Positions 52,373-61,147 of a stretch of 64,000 bases of DNA are shown here, piece after piece. The translations under genes and the position numbers were made by a program. The stretch covers positions 62,001-126,000 of the forward strand of contig JAJCYW010000004.1 in the NCBI GenBank assembly GCA_029262675.1, in the 5' to 3' direction. Each line of letters opens with the position of its first letter. Within the stretch, counting starts at the first letter, position 1. This stretch comes from Chloroflexota bacterium. Its GTDB lineage: Bacteria > Chloroflexota > Dehalococcoidia > DSTF01 > RBG-16-68-14. Under the pieces are notes generated by a model. That model was not told the origin of the DNA, did not search any database, and was given only the letters and a program-made list of their open reading frames with translations.

Positions 52373-52406
52373 CCTCTGCGTCCTCCCAGGTATTCGTGCC
52401 GGGCAG

Positions 52407-52832
52407 TCATACTTCCCTGAACTTCCACGTGATCACTTCTTCGCCCTCCGGGTTGGTGTAGAGCTTCTCCAGCACCAGCTCGACGTCGACGCCGACCTTG
52501 ACCGACTCCGGGTCGTCGGTGCTGACACGTGCCATCACGCGCAGGCCCTCCGGCATATCGATCAGCGCCAGCGCGTAGGGTTCGTACGGCTCGTCGTACT
52601 TGGCCGGCGGCGGAGGCGGGTAGTACTGCACGGAGTAGCTCCAGAGCGTGCCGTGCGGCCCGAACTGTGCGTCCTCTATCTTCGACTCCGTGCAGCCTGG
52701 ACTATGACAGACGGCAGCTTTGGGGAAGGAGGGCGTGCCGCACGTCGCGCAGCGGGACCCGGTCAGGCGGGGGCCGTCCGCCGTCTCCGTAAACAACCCT
52801 TCGGCTACTGGGACGCCGTTCGTCGTTGTCAT
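52407..52832 (-). CDS. DUF35 zinc-ribbon/OB-fold protein, thiolase partner
   Basis: A 141-residue protein with cysteine pairs in R-C-A-T-C-G and C-H-S-P-G-C, then an OB-fold (VKVGVDVELVLEKL). It lies just upstream of the Cys-containing thiolase and should bind it and its acyl-CoA. The second Cys pair has four residues between cysteines instead of two. It is preceded by a 153-base gap after etfA that holds a hairpin, so it may be read from the etf transcript or from its own promoter. Confidence 0.86.
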   Translation of the reverse strand: MTTTNGVPVAEGLFTETADGPRLTGSRCATCGTPSFPKAAVCHSPGCTESKIEDAQFGPHGTLWSYSVQYYPPPPPAKYDEPYEPYALALIDMPEGLRVMARVSTDDPESVKVGVDVELVLEKLYTNPEGEEVITWKFREV

Positions 52833-52937
52833 GGTGGAGCTACCCTTCGAGACTGAGCAGATTCGCTTTCAGATTGCCGCGATGAGCATAGCGAGGAGGT
52901 TCTACGCCTGTCAATTGGGCCGCAGTCGTCAGGTGGC

Positions 52938-52958
52938 GCGCTAGCCGATGGCTAGCGC
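52938..52958 (-). other. Hairpin between etfA and the DUF35/thiolase genes
   Basis: GCGCTAGC / GCTAGCGC with a 5-base loop, the same arms and loop length as the core of the hairpin at 11065-11087. In the minus-strand transcript it follows the etfA stop and precedes DUF35 by about 105 bases; it may terminate, attenuate or protect the message. Confidence 0.4.
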
Positions 52959-52985
52959 AAGCTGGTCGCCTGCGGCGAGCAGCCG

Positions 52986-53945
52986 TTAGCGGCCGACCTG
53001 CTTCGTCAGCTCCGGGAGGAGCTCTACGCAGTCGCCGACGATGCCGTAGCGGGCGTAGCGGAAGATCGCGGCGTCCGGGTCGCGGTTGATCGCGACAATA
53101 GTCTTGGCCGCCGCGCAGCCGGCCATGTGCTGGCTGGCGCCAGAGATGCCGGCCGCAATGTAGAGCGCAGGCCGGACGATCTTGCCCGTCAGGCCAATCT
53201 GCTTTGCTGCGTCCGTCCAGCCGTCGTCGACGATGGGGCGAGAGGCGGCTGCCATGCCGCCCAGCGCCTCGGCAAGCTGTTGCACCAGCGCGAAATTCGC
53301 CGCGTCGCCGAGTCCGCGCCCACCCGCGACGATCACCTGTGCGTCCTCCAGCCGTGGGCCTTCCGTCCGCGCCGCCTCCACTACGCGTACGCGCTCGTCG
53401 CCGGCTGGCGTGACGTCGACGCGTTCGATCGCCGGCGTCGTCGCCGTCCCGGCCGGCTCCGCGGCGACGGCGTTTGCCATCACGCAAACGATGGCGCGGT
53501 CGCCGGCGACGCGGTAGACGGCTCGCGTGTCGCCGCCGAATGCCGAGGCAGTGACCAGCAGCCGGCCTTCGTCACCGGATGCGAGGTCCAGCGCGTTCAT
53601 CACTACCGGAGTATTCGTACGCCCCGCCAGCCTCGGCGCGACGGTGCGGGCGTCGAACGTCTGGCTGAAGAGCAGCTTTGACGGTTCGCGCTGCTCACAG
53701 TACGCCGCCAGCGCTTCGACGTAGGCGTCGGCTCCGTACGACTCCAACGCCGCGCTCTCGATGCGGTCGATGCGCGTCACTCCATGCTTGCCGGCCGTCT
53801 CCTGCAGCGCGGCGGCGTCCGCTGGTCCAACGACGGCCCAGACGAATTCGCCGCCACCGTCCGAGCTCAGCTTCCGCGCCAGCGTCAGCAGTTCTTCGGT
53901 CTCGTTAGAGCCCGCGCCCCACGTGCAGGCGGTGACAGCGCTCAC
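52986..53945 (-). CDS. etfA: Electron transfer flavoprotein alpha subunit
   Basis: A 319-residue ETF alpha subunit. GTG 53945 overlaps the etfB stop (GTGA). The C-terminal FAD domain is textbook: GGRGLGDAANFALV near 209-222, SRPIVDDGW, QIGLTGKIVRP, GISGASQH and VAINRDPDAAIF. The N-terminal Rossmann-like domain is normal in length. With EtfB it accepts electrons from acyl-CoA dehydrogenases and passes them to ETF-quinone oxidoreductase; no gene for the latter is in the window. It probably serves the three ACAD types encoded nearby. Confidence 0.95.
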   Translation of the reverse strand: MSAVTACTWGAGSNETEELLTLARKLSSDGGGEFVWAVVGPADAAALQETAGKHGVTRIDRIESAALESYGADAYVEALAAYCEQREPSKLLFSQTFDARTVAPRLAGRTNTPVVMNALDLASGDEGRLLVTASAFGGDTRAVYRVAGDRAIVCVMANAVAAEPAGTATTPAIERVDVTPAGDERVRVVEAARTEGPRLEDAQVIVAGGRGLGDAANFALVQQLAEALGGMAAASRPIVDDGWTDAAKQIGLTGKIVRPALYIAAGISGASQHMAGCAAAKTIVAINRDPDAAIFRYARYGIVGDCVELLPELTKQVGR

Positions 53946-54757
53946 GAAAGTACCCCGCTCTCACGGAACGCAGCGATCAGGTTTGCTGCCTGCTCCACGG
54001 CCGTTTCACCGGTCACCATCTCGCAGTTGCCGTGTATCTCCGGCACGAACTGCCGCACGAGCTCGACGCGCGGCGCCATCTCCTCGTCTCCGACACCGAG
54101 TTCGCCCGGCGACAGCACGGTCGCCTGCTTCTTGCGTGCGGCCATCGTCTGCCTTGCGGTTGGGTAGCGCGGCGGGCCCAACTCGCTGCTGACGGTAACG
54201 ACGGCCGGACAGGCGGCCTCCACAACTTCGTCGCCGTCCGGCGTGACCCGCGTGACCCGCACGGCCGAACCGTCGGCAAGCTGCACGTCACGGGCGACGG
54301 TGATGAGCGGCATGCCGAGTCGCTCGCCGATCAGCGCCGGCACGACGCCCTGGTCGTCATCAGAAGCTTGGCGGCCGCAGAGGACGAGGTCCGCGCCGCC
54401 CGTCGTTTCGATGTAGGCCGCCAACAGCCGCGCCGCGACATGGTAGTCGATGGCCGATGCGTCGACATCGATCGCGGCGATCTCGTCTGCACCGAGCGCG
54501 GCGGCGTGGCGCAGCAGCGAGGCCGCGTCACGGCCAGCGGTGACGACGTCGATCCGGCACTCCGCGCCCGCGTCGCGCAAGCGCAGCGCGGCTTCGATTG
54601 CCTGTTCGTCGTAGGCGTTCATCAGGCGCGGGATGGCCGTCTGCGTCAGCGTTTTGCCGTCGTCGCCGATTTCGAGCCGGCCGGCGACGGCGTAGCTGTT
54701 GACGGCGTCCGGGTCGGGGACTTCCTTGGCGCAGACGACGATGCGGATGCTAGGCAC
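53942..54757 (-). CDS. etfB: Electron transfer flavoprotein beta subunit
   Basis: A 271-residue ETF beta subunit, starting at GTG 54757. Motifs: VVCAKEVPDPD at the N-terminus, MNAYDEQAIEAALRL near 47-61, VLCGRQASDDDQGVVPALIGERLGMP near 120-145, which bind AMP, and the C-terminal recognition loop region. It overlaps etfA by 4 bases and the small upstream gene by 8. It binds AMP and docks the dehydrogenases. Confidence 0.95.
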   Translation of the reverse strand: MPSIRIVVCAKEVPDPDAVNSYAVAGRLEIGDDGKTLTQTAIPRLMNAYDEQAIEAALRLRDAGAECRIDVVTAGRDAASLLRHAAALGADEIAAIDVDASAIDYHVAARLLAAYIETTGGADLVLCGRQASDDDQGVVPALIGERLGMPLITVARDVQLADGSAVRVTRVTPDGDEVVEAACPAVVTVSSELGPPRYPTARQTMAARKKQATVLSPGELGVGDEEMAPRVELVRQFVPEIHGNCEMVTGETAVEQAANLIAAFRESGVLS

Positions 54758-55031
54758 GTGAGCGGCCCTCGTCGACGACGTACAGGCTGCCTTGCTCGCA
54801 CCAGACGGTATCCTCGGCGTACCCTTCTGGCTTCGCCGTCAGGTCGGTGAGCAGGTACCAGCGCCAAGGCGGCTCTCCGTGGTCGACGTACTCGCCCGTC
54901 AGCGTACCGGTGAACTCCTGGCGCCCGGCGAATCGTGTGCCGGCGATGGCGCCGCCGCCGTCGCACTCGGCCTGCTTTCCGGCCATGGCGGCGTCGGTCC
55001 CCGGGCGCACGTCGTATCGCTGGTCTGGCAC
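54750..55031 (-). CDS. Small protein of unknown function
   Basis: A 93-residue protein from GTG 55031, between the nitronate monooxygenase (24 bases) and etfB (8-base overlap), so it sits inside an operon. It is acidic in the second half, with GEPPWRWYLLTDLTAKPEGY and two cysteines (about 23 and 78), and no signal or membrane segment. I recognise no family. The ribosome site is weak and a shorter start is possible. The overlap with etfB and the compact spacing argue that it is real. Confidence 0.5.
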   Translation of the reverse strand: MPDQRYDVRPGTDAAMAGKQAECDGGGAIAGTRFAGRQEFTGTLTGEYVDHGEPPWRWYLLTDLTAKPEGYAEDTVWCEQGSLYVVDEGRSRA

Positions 55032-55055
55032 GTTTCGTTCGTTCGCTTGCGGCGG

Positions 55056-56177
55056 CTAGCCGCCCGCCGGGACAGCCGAGTCGGCATCTGCGGTAATGCC
55101 GTCGAACACGTCCAGCGCCTCTTCGACGAGATCGAAGACGATCTGGCGGGCGGGCTTCATCTCCGTGACAAAGCCGACGCCCTGGCCTGCCGCCTCGAAC
55201 ATCAGGTCCTCGCGGCGGTGGTCGTTGGCGGCCTGGATGTAGTCGGCGCTCAGCAGCATCTGGTAGGGGGCGGGCAGGGTCTTCGGAGCGTCCGGCTTTG
55301 CCCACTCGTCTGTCCAGACGCACTTCAGCGTTCGCATCGGCATGCCGGAGACGCTGCGGCCGTAGACCGTGTCGTCGGAGGTGGCGGCCAGCAGCTTCTC
55401 CTTGATAATCATGTCGGAGTCCGACTCGCGGCTCGCCAGCCAGAGCGTACCCGTCCAGACGCCGGCGGCGCCCAGGCAGATGGCGGCGGCTAGGTGGCGG
55501 CCTGTTGTCACGCCGCCGGCGGCGATGATGGGCGTATCACCGGCCATGGCGGCGACTTCTGGAACGAGAGAGAACGTGCCGATTGGCCCCGTGTGGCCGG
55601 CGGCGTCCGTCCCCTGCGCGATGATGGCGTCGATACCTGCCTCAAGCTCTTTCTTGGCCTGCCGCGCCCGCCCGACGAGGCCGAAGACTTTGATGCCACG
55701 GCTGTGCGCCGCTTCCAGGATGAAGGCCGGGTTGCCGAGGCCCGACGTGAACACCGGTACCTTCTCCTCCAAAACGACGTCGAGCTGGGCCCGGGCCATG
55801 TCCTGGTTGAGGCCACCCCACTTGTGCAGCGCGACCTCGGCTTTCGGCGTGGGCACGTCGTGCTCCTTGATGATGCGCTCCGCGAATTGACGCTGCTCTT
55901 CCGGTATGTCGTCCTTCAGTTTGTCTAACGAGTCGGAAGGCGGAACCGAGGACGGCAGCACGAGGTCGATGCCGTACGGCTTGTCGCCGACCTTCTCGCG
56001 GATCCACTTGATATCGGCCACGATCTCGTCCGGCGAGTGCATCGCCTCGCCGAGCACCGCGAAGCCGCCGGCGTTGACGACAGCGGCGACGACGTCCTTG
56101 CAGTGCGTGAACGCGATAATCGGATACTCGATATCCAGCATGTCGCAGAGCTTGGTTCGTAGGGGATCGCTGGTCAT
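55056..56177 (-). CDS. Nitronate monooxygenase / 2-nitropropane dioxygenase family
   Basis: A 373-residue FMN-binding TIM barrel from ATG 56177, 7 bases after GAGGTG; a GTG at 56189 is less likely. Signature GTDAAGHTGPIGTF (about 193-206) carries the catalytic His, followed by PIIAAGGVTTGRHLAAAICLGAAGVWTGT, the phosphate-binding part. Members oxidise alkyl nitronates, but many paralogs are enoyl reductases or of unknown role, and a flavin-dependent reduction would also fit beside ETF. It is the first gene of the minus-strand cluster to 49769. Confidence 0.85.
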   Translation of the reverse strand: MTSDPLRTKLCDMLDIEYPIIAFTHCKDVVAAVVNAGGFAVLGEAMHSPDEIVADIKWIREKVGDKPYGIDLVLPSSVPPSDSLDKLKDDIPEEQRQFAERIIKEHDVPTPKAEVALHKWGGLNQDMARAQLDVVLEEKVPVFTSGLGNPAFILEAAHSRGIKVFGLVGRARQAKKELEAGIDAIIAQGTDAAGHTGPIGTFSLVPEVAAMAGDTPIIAAGGVTTGRHLAAAICLGAAGVWTGTLWLASRESDSDMIIKEKLLAATSDDTVYGRSVSGMPMRTLKCVWTDEWAKPDAPKTLPAPYQMLLSADYIQAANDHRREDLMFEAAGQGVGFVTEMKPARQIVFDLVEEALDVFDGITADADSAVPAGG

Positions 56178-56459
56178 GGGGCACCTCACCTTGCCGGAAA
56201 TCTATGCTAGCGCATCGCATTATGTCGCACTGGCGCGTACGTGTCCAATGACAACTAGCCACAGTCGTTGCCTTGCGGAAGTTAGTCGCGTCGAGCGTCT
56301 GTTGCCGGGCGCAGTTGGCGGCCTTAGGCTGCCACCTGCAGCTGATGCCGGAAACGCCGACATCAGCCCTTGTCCGCCCAGCGCTGATGTATTAGATTCA
56401 ACCGGCATAGGAAGAGCGGCCGTCGCGCAGGCGTGTGACGGCTTGCGGGAGGCAGGCTG

Positions 56460-57674
56460 GTGGCAGAACGCGCGCTGGAGGGACTGCGGGTCGTCGAGCT
56501 CAGCCAGCTCGTCTCCGGGCCGTACTGCGGCAAGCTCTTCGCCGACTTCGGCGCGGACGTGATCAAGGTCGAGCCGCCGCAGACCGGCGACCGCGCCCGC
56601 CACTGGGGCCCCTTCCCCAACGACGAGCCGCACCCCGAAAAGAGCGGCCTCTTCTTCTTCCTCAACACCAACAAGCGTGGCGTCACGCTCGATATCGCAA
56701 CTGATCAGGGCCGTGAGACGCTGCTGGAGCTGCTGCGTGACGCCGACCTGCTGATCGAGAACAACCGCGCCCAAACTATGCGCGACTGGCGCCTCACTTA
56801 CGATGACGTCTCCGCATACAACCCGGACCTTGTGATGATCTCGATCACGCCGTTCGGCCAGACCGGGCCCTACAGCGACTGGAACGGCTACGATCTCAAC
56901 GCCTACCATCTCTCGGCGACCGGCCATCGCTACTGTGGCCGCCCAGGCGAAGCGCCGCTGGAACACGGGGCCTTCTCCGCCGACTTCTACGGCGCGAACG
57001 CGGCGGCGGCGTGGGGGATGGCGGCGCTCTACGGTCGCGGTGTCGTCGGCGGTGGCCAGCACCTTGATGTCTCCTGCGCCGAGGTGATCGCGGCCGTGTT
57101 CGTTGGCGCGCAGAACATCGGCGGCTACGCCGCAAACAACGTCTTCGAGCGGCGGACGGGGGTCGGCATGCCACTCGGCGCGCCGGCGACGATCCTGCCG
57201 TGTAAGGACGGCCACGTCTGGATGCTGGCGCTGGAGCCAGGCCAGTGGAACGGCCTCGCCGGAGTGATGGGCAACCCGGACTGGATGCAGTTGGAGATGT
57301 TCCAGGACATGTTCGTCCGCGCGCAGAACGCCGACGCCATGTACCCGCTGATCCAGCAATGGACGATGGAGCACACGAAGGCGGACATCATGGAGTGGTG
57401 CCAGGCGGCAGGCTGCCCGTCGACGGCGATCTACACCGTCGCGGAGGCGGCCGAACAGCCGCACCTGCGCGAGCGCGGCTACATCGTCGATATCGAGCAC
57501 CCGCTGCTGGGTAAGATGCGCAACATCGGCGCGCCGTTCCGGCTGCCGGCCTGCCCGGGCGGCCCGGCGTCGCCGCCGCCGCTGCTCGGCCAGCACAACG
57601 ATGAGGTTTACGGCGGCCTGCTCGGCAAGAGTGACGGCGAGGTCGCGGGGCTGCGCGCGGCGGGTGTGATCTAG
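56460..57674 (+). CDS. CaiB/BaiF family CoA-transferase (catalytic Asp175)
   Basis: A 404-residue class III CoA-transferase starting at GTG 56460 behind GGGAGGCAGG. It opens GLRVVELSQLVSGPYCGKLF, has NTNKRG near 69-74, and Asp175 in FSADFYGA at the catalytic position. The following QHLDVSCAE differs slightly from relatives. It is separated by 7 bases from the next CoA-transferase, so the two are one unit; unlike the other pairs, both keep the Asp. A 282-base divergent region precedes it. Confidence 0.86.
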   Translation: MAERALEGLRVVELSQLVSGPYCGKLFADFGADVIKVEPPQTGDRARHWGPFPNDEPHPEKSGLFFFLNTNKRGVTLDIATDQGRETLLELLRDADLLIENNRAQTMRDWRLTYDDVSAYNPDLVMISITPFGQTGPYSDWNGYDLNAYHLSATGHRYCGRPGEAPLEHGAFSADFYGANAAAAWGMAALYGRGVVGGGQHLDVSCAEVIAAVFVGAQNIGGYAANNVFERRTGVGMPLGAPATILPCKDGHVWMLALEPGQWNGLAGVMGNPDWMQLEMFQDMFVRAQNADAMYPLIQQWTMEHTKADIMEWCQAAGCPSTAIYTVAEAAEQPHLRERGYIVDIEHPLLGKMRNIGAPFRLPACPGGPASPPPLLGQHNDEVYGGLLGKSDGEVAGLRAAGVI

Positions 57675-57681
57675 GAGCGTG

Positions 57682-58917
57682 ATGGCGAACAACGACAACA
57701 CGAACCCGCTGCCGCTGCAGGGCCTGCGCGTGGCCAACTTCGGTTGGGTCTGGGCCGGGCCCGTCGTCGGCCAGACGCTGAGCTTCCTCGGAGCCGAAGT
57801 GTACAAGGTAGAGTCGCGCGCCCGCATCGACATCAATCGCAACCTGCCGCCATTCGCGGAGGGCGAGCCCGGCCCCGACCGCAGCCTCCAGAACCACGCC
57901 GGTTGGGCGGGGAACGGCAGCATCACGCTCAACCTCAAACTGGACGCCGCGAAGGAATTGGCGAAGGACCTCGTCGCGCAGTGTGACGTCGTCGTCGAGA
58001 ACTTCGGGCCGGGCGCGATGGACGCCCTCGGCCTCGGCTACGACGTGCTCAGTCAGGTCAAGCCAGACATCGTCATGCTCTCCATGCCGACGGCCGGACT
58101 CAGCGGCCCGCTCAAGGACGTCCGTACGTACGGCATGAGCCTCACGAGCCTGGCCGGTTTGGACAGCATCACCGGCTACGTGGGCGGCGATCCGATACCG
58201 GTCGAGAACGCCTTCTCAGACCCGTACAACGGCATCATGGGCGCGTTTGCCGTGCTCGTCGCGGTGACGTACCGCGACCGCACGGGCAGGGGTCAACACA
58301 TCGACTACTCGCAGCAGGAAGCAATCATGCAGTTGACCGGCCCGGCCTTCATGGACTACGCGATAAACGGCCGTACAGAGGGCCCGAAAGGCAACCGCCA
58401 CCCCGTCGCTGCCGGCGCGCCGCACGGCGTCTTCCCCTGCGCCGGCGACGATCGCTGGATCAGCATCGCCGTCACGAACGACGAGGAGTGGCAGGGCCTC
58501 GTCGCGGCCATCGACGAGCCGGACTGGGCGGCGTCGGATGACTTCGCCGCAGCCGCCGACCGCCTGCAGCACGTCGATACGCTGCACGAGCAGCTCGCCG
58601 CCTGGGTGGCGCAGTTCGACGACCGCGAACTGGCCGCCCGGCTGCAGGAGCACGGCGTCGCGGCGGCACCGGTGTCCGATGTCTCCGATCTGCTGAGCGA
58701 CCCGCAGTTCAAGGCCAGAGGCACGTTCATCGAGGTGACGCACCCCTTAGGCTTCAAGGAAACGATCTACGGCGCCTACGTGAAGAACAGCGTGTCGAAA
58801 CCCGTCGTGCGGCCCGGGCCGCAGATCGGCCAGGACAACGACCACGTCTTCAGAGAACTGCTGGGCATCGACGAAGCCCGCTACCGCAAGCTCATCGACG
58901 ACGAGGTGATCTACTAG
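57682..58917 (+). CDS. CaiB/BaiF family CoA-transferase (catalytic Asp180)
   Basis: A 411-residue class III CoA-transferase. ATG 57682 has the better spacing from AGGAG than the GTG three bases before it. It opens GLRVANFGWVWAGPVVG; the usual NxNK stretch is replaced by AGWAGNGSITLNLK, and Asp180 (AFSDPYNG) is at the catalytic position. This branch resembles benzylsuccinate/succinyl-CoA-type transferases. It ends 12 bases before the convergent luciferase-like gene. With its neighbour it may form an alpha/beta enzyme. Confidence 0.86.
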   Translation: MANNDNTNPLPLQGLRVANFGWVWAGPVVGQTLSFLGAEVYKVESRARIDINRNLPPFAEGEPGPDRSLQNHAGWAGNGSITLNLKLDAAKELAKDLVAQCDVVVENFGPGAMDALGLGYDVLSQVKPDIVMLSMPTAGLSGPLKDVRTYGMSLTSLAGLDSITGYVGGDPIPVENAFSDPYNGIMGAFAVLVAVTYRDRTGRGQHIDYSQQEAIMQLTGPAFMDYAINGRTEGPKGNRHPVAAGAPHGVFPCAGDDRWISIAVTNDEEWQGLVAAIDEPDWAASDDFAAAADRLQHVDTLHEQLAAWVAQFDDRELAARLQEHGVAAAPVSDVSDLLSDPQFKARGTFIEVTHPLGFKETIYGAYVKNSVSKPVVRPGPQIGQDNDHVFRELLGIDEARYRKLIDDEVIY

Positions 58918-58929
58918 GTCGCGTGGCCC

Positions 58930-59853
58930 CTAATCATCGACGGCTGGCCGCACGTCCTCCGCGAACCAGCGCACCCACTCGATAAAGACTTCGACGTCCG
59001 GCGTCCGCGGTGGCGCGACCAGCGTCGTCGTTACGCCGGCCTCGGCGAGCAGGCCGACTTCTTCCACGATCTCGTCTTTGCCGCGCGGGACCTTGGTCCT
59101 ACCGAGCTCTTTGTGTGAGTAGTCCTCGATGTTGAGCTGGGCCAGCGGCATCACGACCTCGAACGGCCGGTCGCTGGGGCCGTAGTCGGGCTGCTCGCGG
59201 ACAAACGTCAGCGCGTCTGGCAACTGCTTTCGCGTGATCAGCCACGGCAGCCAGCCGTCATTGCGCGCGGCGCGCCGCATGGCCGGCTTAGAGTTGCCGC
59301 CGATCAAGATCGGCGGGTGCGGCGTCTGCAGCGGTTTTGGCTCGAATGCGATGTTGTCGAACTGGATGTAGCGGCCACTGTGCGAAGGCGCATCCTCGGT
59401 CCAGAGCGTCTTCAACACTTCGATGGCCTCGTCCGTCATAGCGCCGCGTTCGTGGAACGGAACGCCCAGTATCTCGAACTCGCGCTCCAGGTGGCCCGCC
59501 GCCGCGCCGAGCGTAAACCGGCCGTTCGACATGAAGTCAAGCGTCGCAATCTGCTTGGCGAGCGCGACCGGATGGCGGTAGGGGAGGACGAGCACGTATG
59601 TCAGCAGGTGGATGCGCTTCGTCGCGCCGCAGAGGAAGGCCGCCGCCGCCAGCGCCTCGGGGAAGCGCGGACCCATGATCTCCGCCGTTTCGGTAGGCAT
59701 CACGATGTGTTCGGGCACCGTCAGGTAGTCGTAGCCCGTCTCATCGGCCGTCTGCGCGATGCGCAGCAGGTCGTCCGGCTGCACGTCGGTCTCCCAGCGG
59801 CTCATCACCGGCGGGTAGAGAATCAGGGCGGGAACGCCCAGTCCGAACTTCAT
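58930..59853 (-). CDS. Luciferase-like (LLM class) F420/flavin-dependent oxidoreductase
   Basis: A 307-residue TIM-barrel oxidoreductase behind an AAAGGA site. Family landmarks: GYDYLTVPEHIVMP near 40-53, LTYVLVLPYRHPVALAKQIATLD near 84-106, GRFTLGAAAGHLEREFEILGVPF near 112-134 and PILIGGNSKPAMRRAARNDGW near 181-201. This pattern is common among F420-dependent enzymes of actinobacteria and Chloroflexota. It is the last gene of the minus-strand cluster running from beyond 64000, following a hydratase by 29 bases. Confidence 0.85.
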   Translation of the reverse strand: MKFGLGVPALILYPPVMSRWETDVQPDDLLRIAQTADETGYDYLTVPEHIVMPTETAEIMGPRFPEALAAAAFLCGATKRIHLLTYVLVLPYRHPVALAKQIATLDFMSNGRFTLGAAAGHLEREFEILGVPFHERGAMTDEAIEVLKTLWTEDAPSHSGRYIQFDNIAFEPKPLQTPHPPILIGGNSKPAMRRAARNDGWLPWLITRKQLPDALTFVREQPDYGPSDRPFEVVMPLAQLNIEDYSHKELGRTKVPRGKDEIVEEVGLLAEAGVTTTLVAPPRTPDVEVFIEWVRWFAEDVRPAVDD

Positions 59854-59882
59854 GCTGTGTCCTTTCTGCCAGGCGACTCTGA

Positions 59883-60656
59883 TTAGTGGCCGGTGAACTG
59901 CGGCGGCCGCTTTTCGAGGAACGCCTGCGGCCCTTCCTTAGCGTCGGCGGACTGCATCACGCGCTCGCCCAGGATCCGCTCTAGCGCAAAGCCCGATTCG
60001 AGGCCGAGCGCGCGCACGGCGATCTCTTTCGCCGTGCGAACGGCCAGCGGCCCGTTCTTGCAGATCGTTTCGGCCAGCTCCTGCGCGGACGGCGTCAGCT
60101 CGGCGGCGGGCACGACTCGGTTGATCAGCCCGATGCTGTGCGCGCGCTCCGCATCGATGGGTTTGCCCGTCAGCAGCAGCTCCATGGCGACGGCCCACGG
60201 AATCTGGCGCGGCAAACGAATATGCGTGCCGCCTGTCGGGATGATGCCCCAGCGCACCTCGCCCAGCCCAAACGTCGCGTGCTCCGCGGCGATGCGCAGG
60301 TCGGTGCCCTCCAGCATCTCCAGGCCGCCCGCGATGCAGTAGCCGTTTACCGCGCAGATGATGGGCTTGAAGATGTCCGAAAACTGACGCTTCGTCGGGT
60401 CGTCGTACCCCAGCGAGTCGCCCTCCGTCAGCATCGGGATCGCCGCCTTCAGGTCCATACCGGAGCAGAACGACTTGTCGCCGGCGCCGGTGAGGATCGC
60501 GACCCAAAGGCCGTCGTCGCTATTGAACTCTTCGAACGCGGCGTCTAGGCCGGTCAGCATCTCCGGCGTCAGCGCGTTCATCGCGTCCGGCCGGTCGATC
60601 GTCATCGTGGCGATGTGACCCTGCGTGTCGAATCGGATCGTCGGTGGAAGGTCCAC
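59883..60656 (-). CDS. Enoyl-CoA hydratase with both catalytic glutamates
   Basis: A 257-residue crotonase, the only one in the window with a standard hydratase site: Glu113 (GGLEML) and Glu133 (LGEVRWG), 20 residues apart as in rat ECH (144 and 164). Start is GTG 60656 behind AAGGAG. The oxyanion loop reads SFCSGMDLK. It hydrates 2-enoyl-CoA esters to 3-hydroxyacyl-CoA. It lies downstream of a DUF35/aldolase-like pair, so hydration and carbon-carbon cleavage would be consecutive steps. Confidence 0.88.
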   Translation of the reverse strand: MDLPPTIRFDTQGHIATMTIDRPDAMNALTPEMLTGLDAAFEEFNSDDGLWVAILTGAGDKSFCSGMDLKAAIPMLTEGDSLGYDDPTKRQFSDIFKPIICAVNGYCIAGGLEMLEGTDLRIAAEHATFGLGEVRWGIIPTGGTHIRLPRQIPWAVAMELLLTGKPIDAERAHSIGLINRVVPAAELTPSAQELAETICKNGPLAVRTAKEIAVRALGLESGFALERILGERVMQSADAKEGPQAFLEKRPPQFTGH

Positions 60657-60690
60657 TGGGGTCTCCTTGCTGGTTGCTTGCAGACGCGGG

Positions 60691-60737
60691 CCGCTACGCG
60701 CGGCGGGTGGTCTAGAAATCGCCGCTACGCGCGGCGG
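60691..60737 (-). repeat. Direct repeat of the DUF35 gene's last 16 bases
   Basis: CCGCTACGCGCGGCGG occurs at 60691-60706 and 60722-60737. The second copy spans the DUF35 stop (60725-60727); the first lies just downstream in the transcript. A short slippage duplication or a small hairpin element; each copy is partly self-complementary. Confidence 0.5.
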
Positions 60738-61147
60738 AATTTGGGCAGCGTGACGTCCGGCGTCACGTGGTCAAACGCGAGCGCGACCGGCATCCCGATC
60801 TGCAGCTCATCCGGCGAACAGTCTAGCACCTCGCTCACCAGCCGCACGCCCTCCTCCATTTCGACGACCACGGGCGCGTACGGAACGTCGTTCGCGAACG
60901 CTGGGTGCATCGGCCGCGCGACCGTGGTCCAGCTAAAGACCGCGCCCCGACCGGACGAACGCTCCCACGTCCACTCGAACGAGCCGCAAAGTGCGCACAT
61001 CTCACGGGGTACGTGTCGCCAGGCGTCGCAGCCGCTGCAGCGCTGGAATCGTAAGTCGCCGCGCTTGCACCAGGCGTAGAACTGCTTCGCCAGGCCGTCC
61101 TGTGCGGGCAGCGGCTTGGCGTAGTCGTCCGTTCGATCGTTTGTCAT
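60725..61147 (-). CDS. DUF35 zinc-ribbon/OB-fold protein, partner of the aldolase-like thiolase
   Basis: A 140-residue protein with C-x2-C and C-x2-C knuckles (QRCSGCDAW, MCALCGSF) and an OB-fold. ATG 61147 overlaps the stop of the thiolase-fold gene (ATGA), so they are coupled; a complex is expected as in Ltp2-DUF35. The N-terminal helix (AQDGLAKQFYAWCKRG) is the usual lead-in. The gene ends in a duplicated 16-base motif. Confidence 0.87.
   Translation of the reverse strand: MTNDRTDDYAKPLPAQDGLAKQFYAWCKRGDLRFQRCSGCDAWRHVPREMCALCGSFEWTWERSSGRGAVFSWTTVARPMHPAFANDVPYAPVVVEMEEGVRLVSEVLDCSPDELQIGMPVALAFDHVTPDVTLPKFRRA

Noticed and set aside
2790..58917. The Asp in the S-x-x-D motif after GQ-x-x-D as the catalytic residue of the CoA-transferases
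   Set aside because: I first scored copies by this residue. Counting through formyl-CoA transferase from memory places Asp169 about 30 residues earlier, before the AAL helix, so the scoring was redone at that site.
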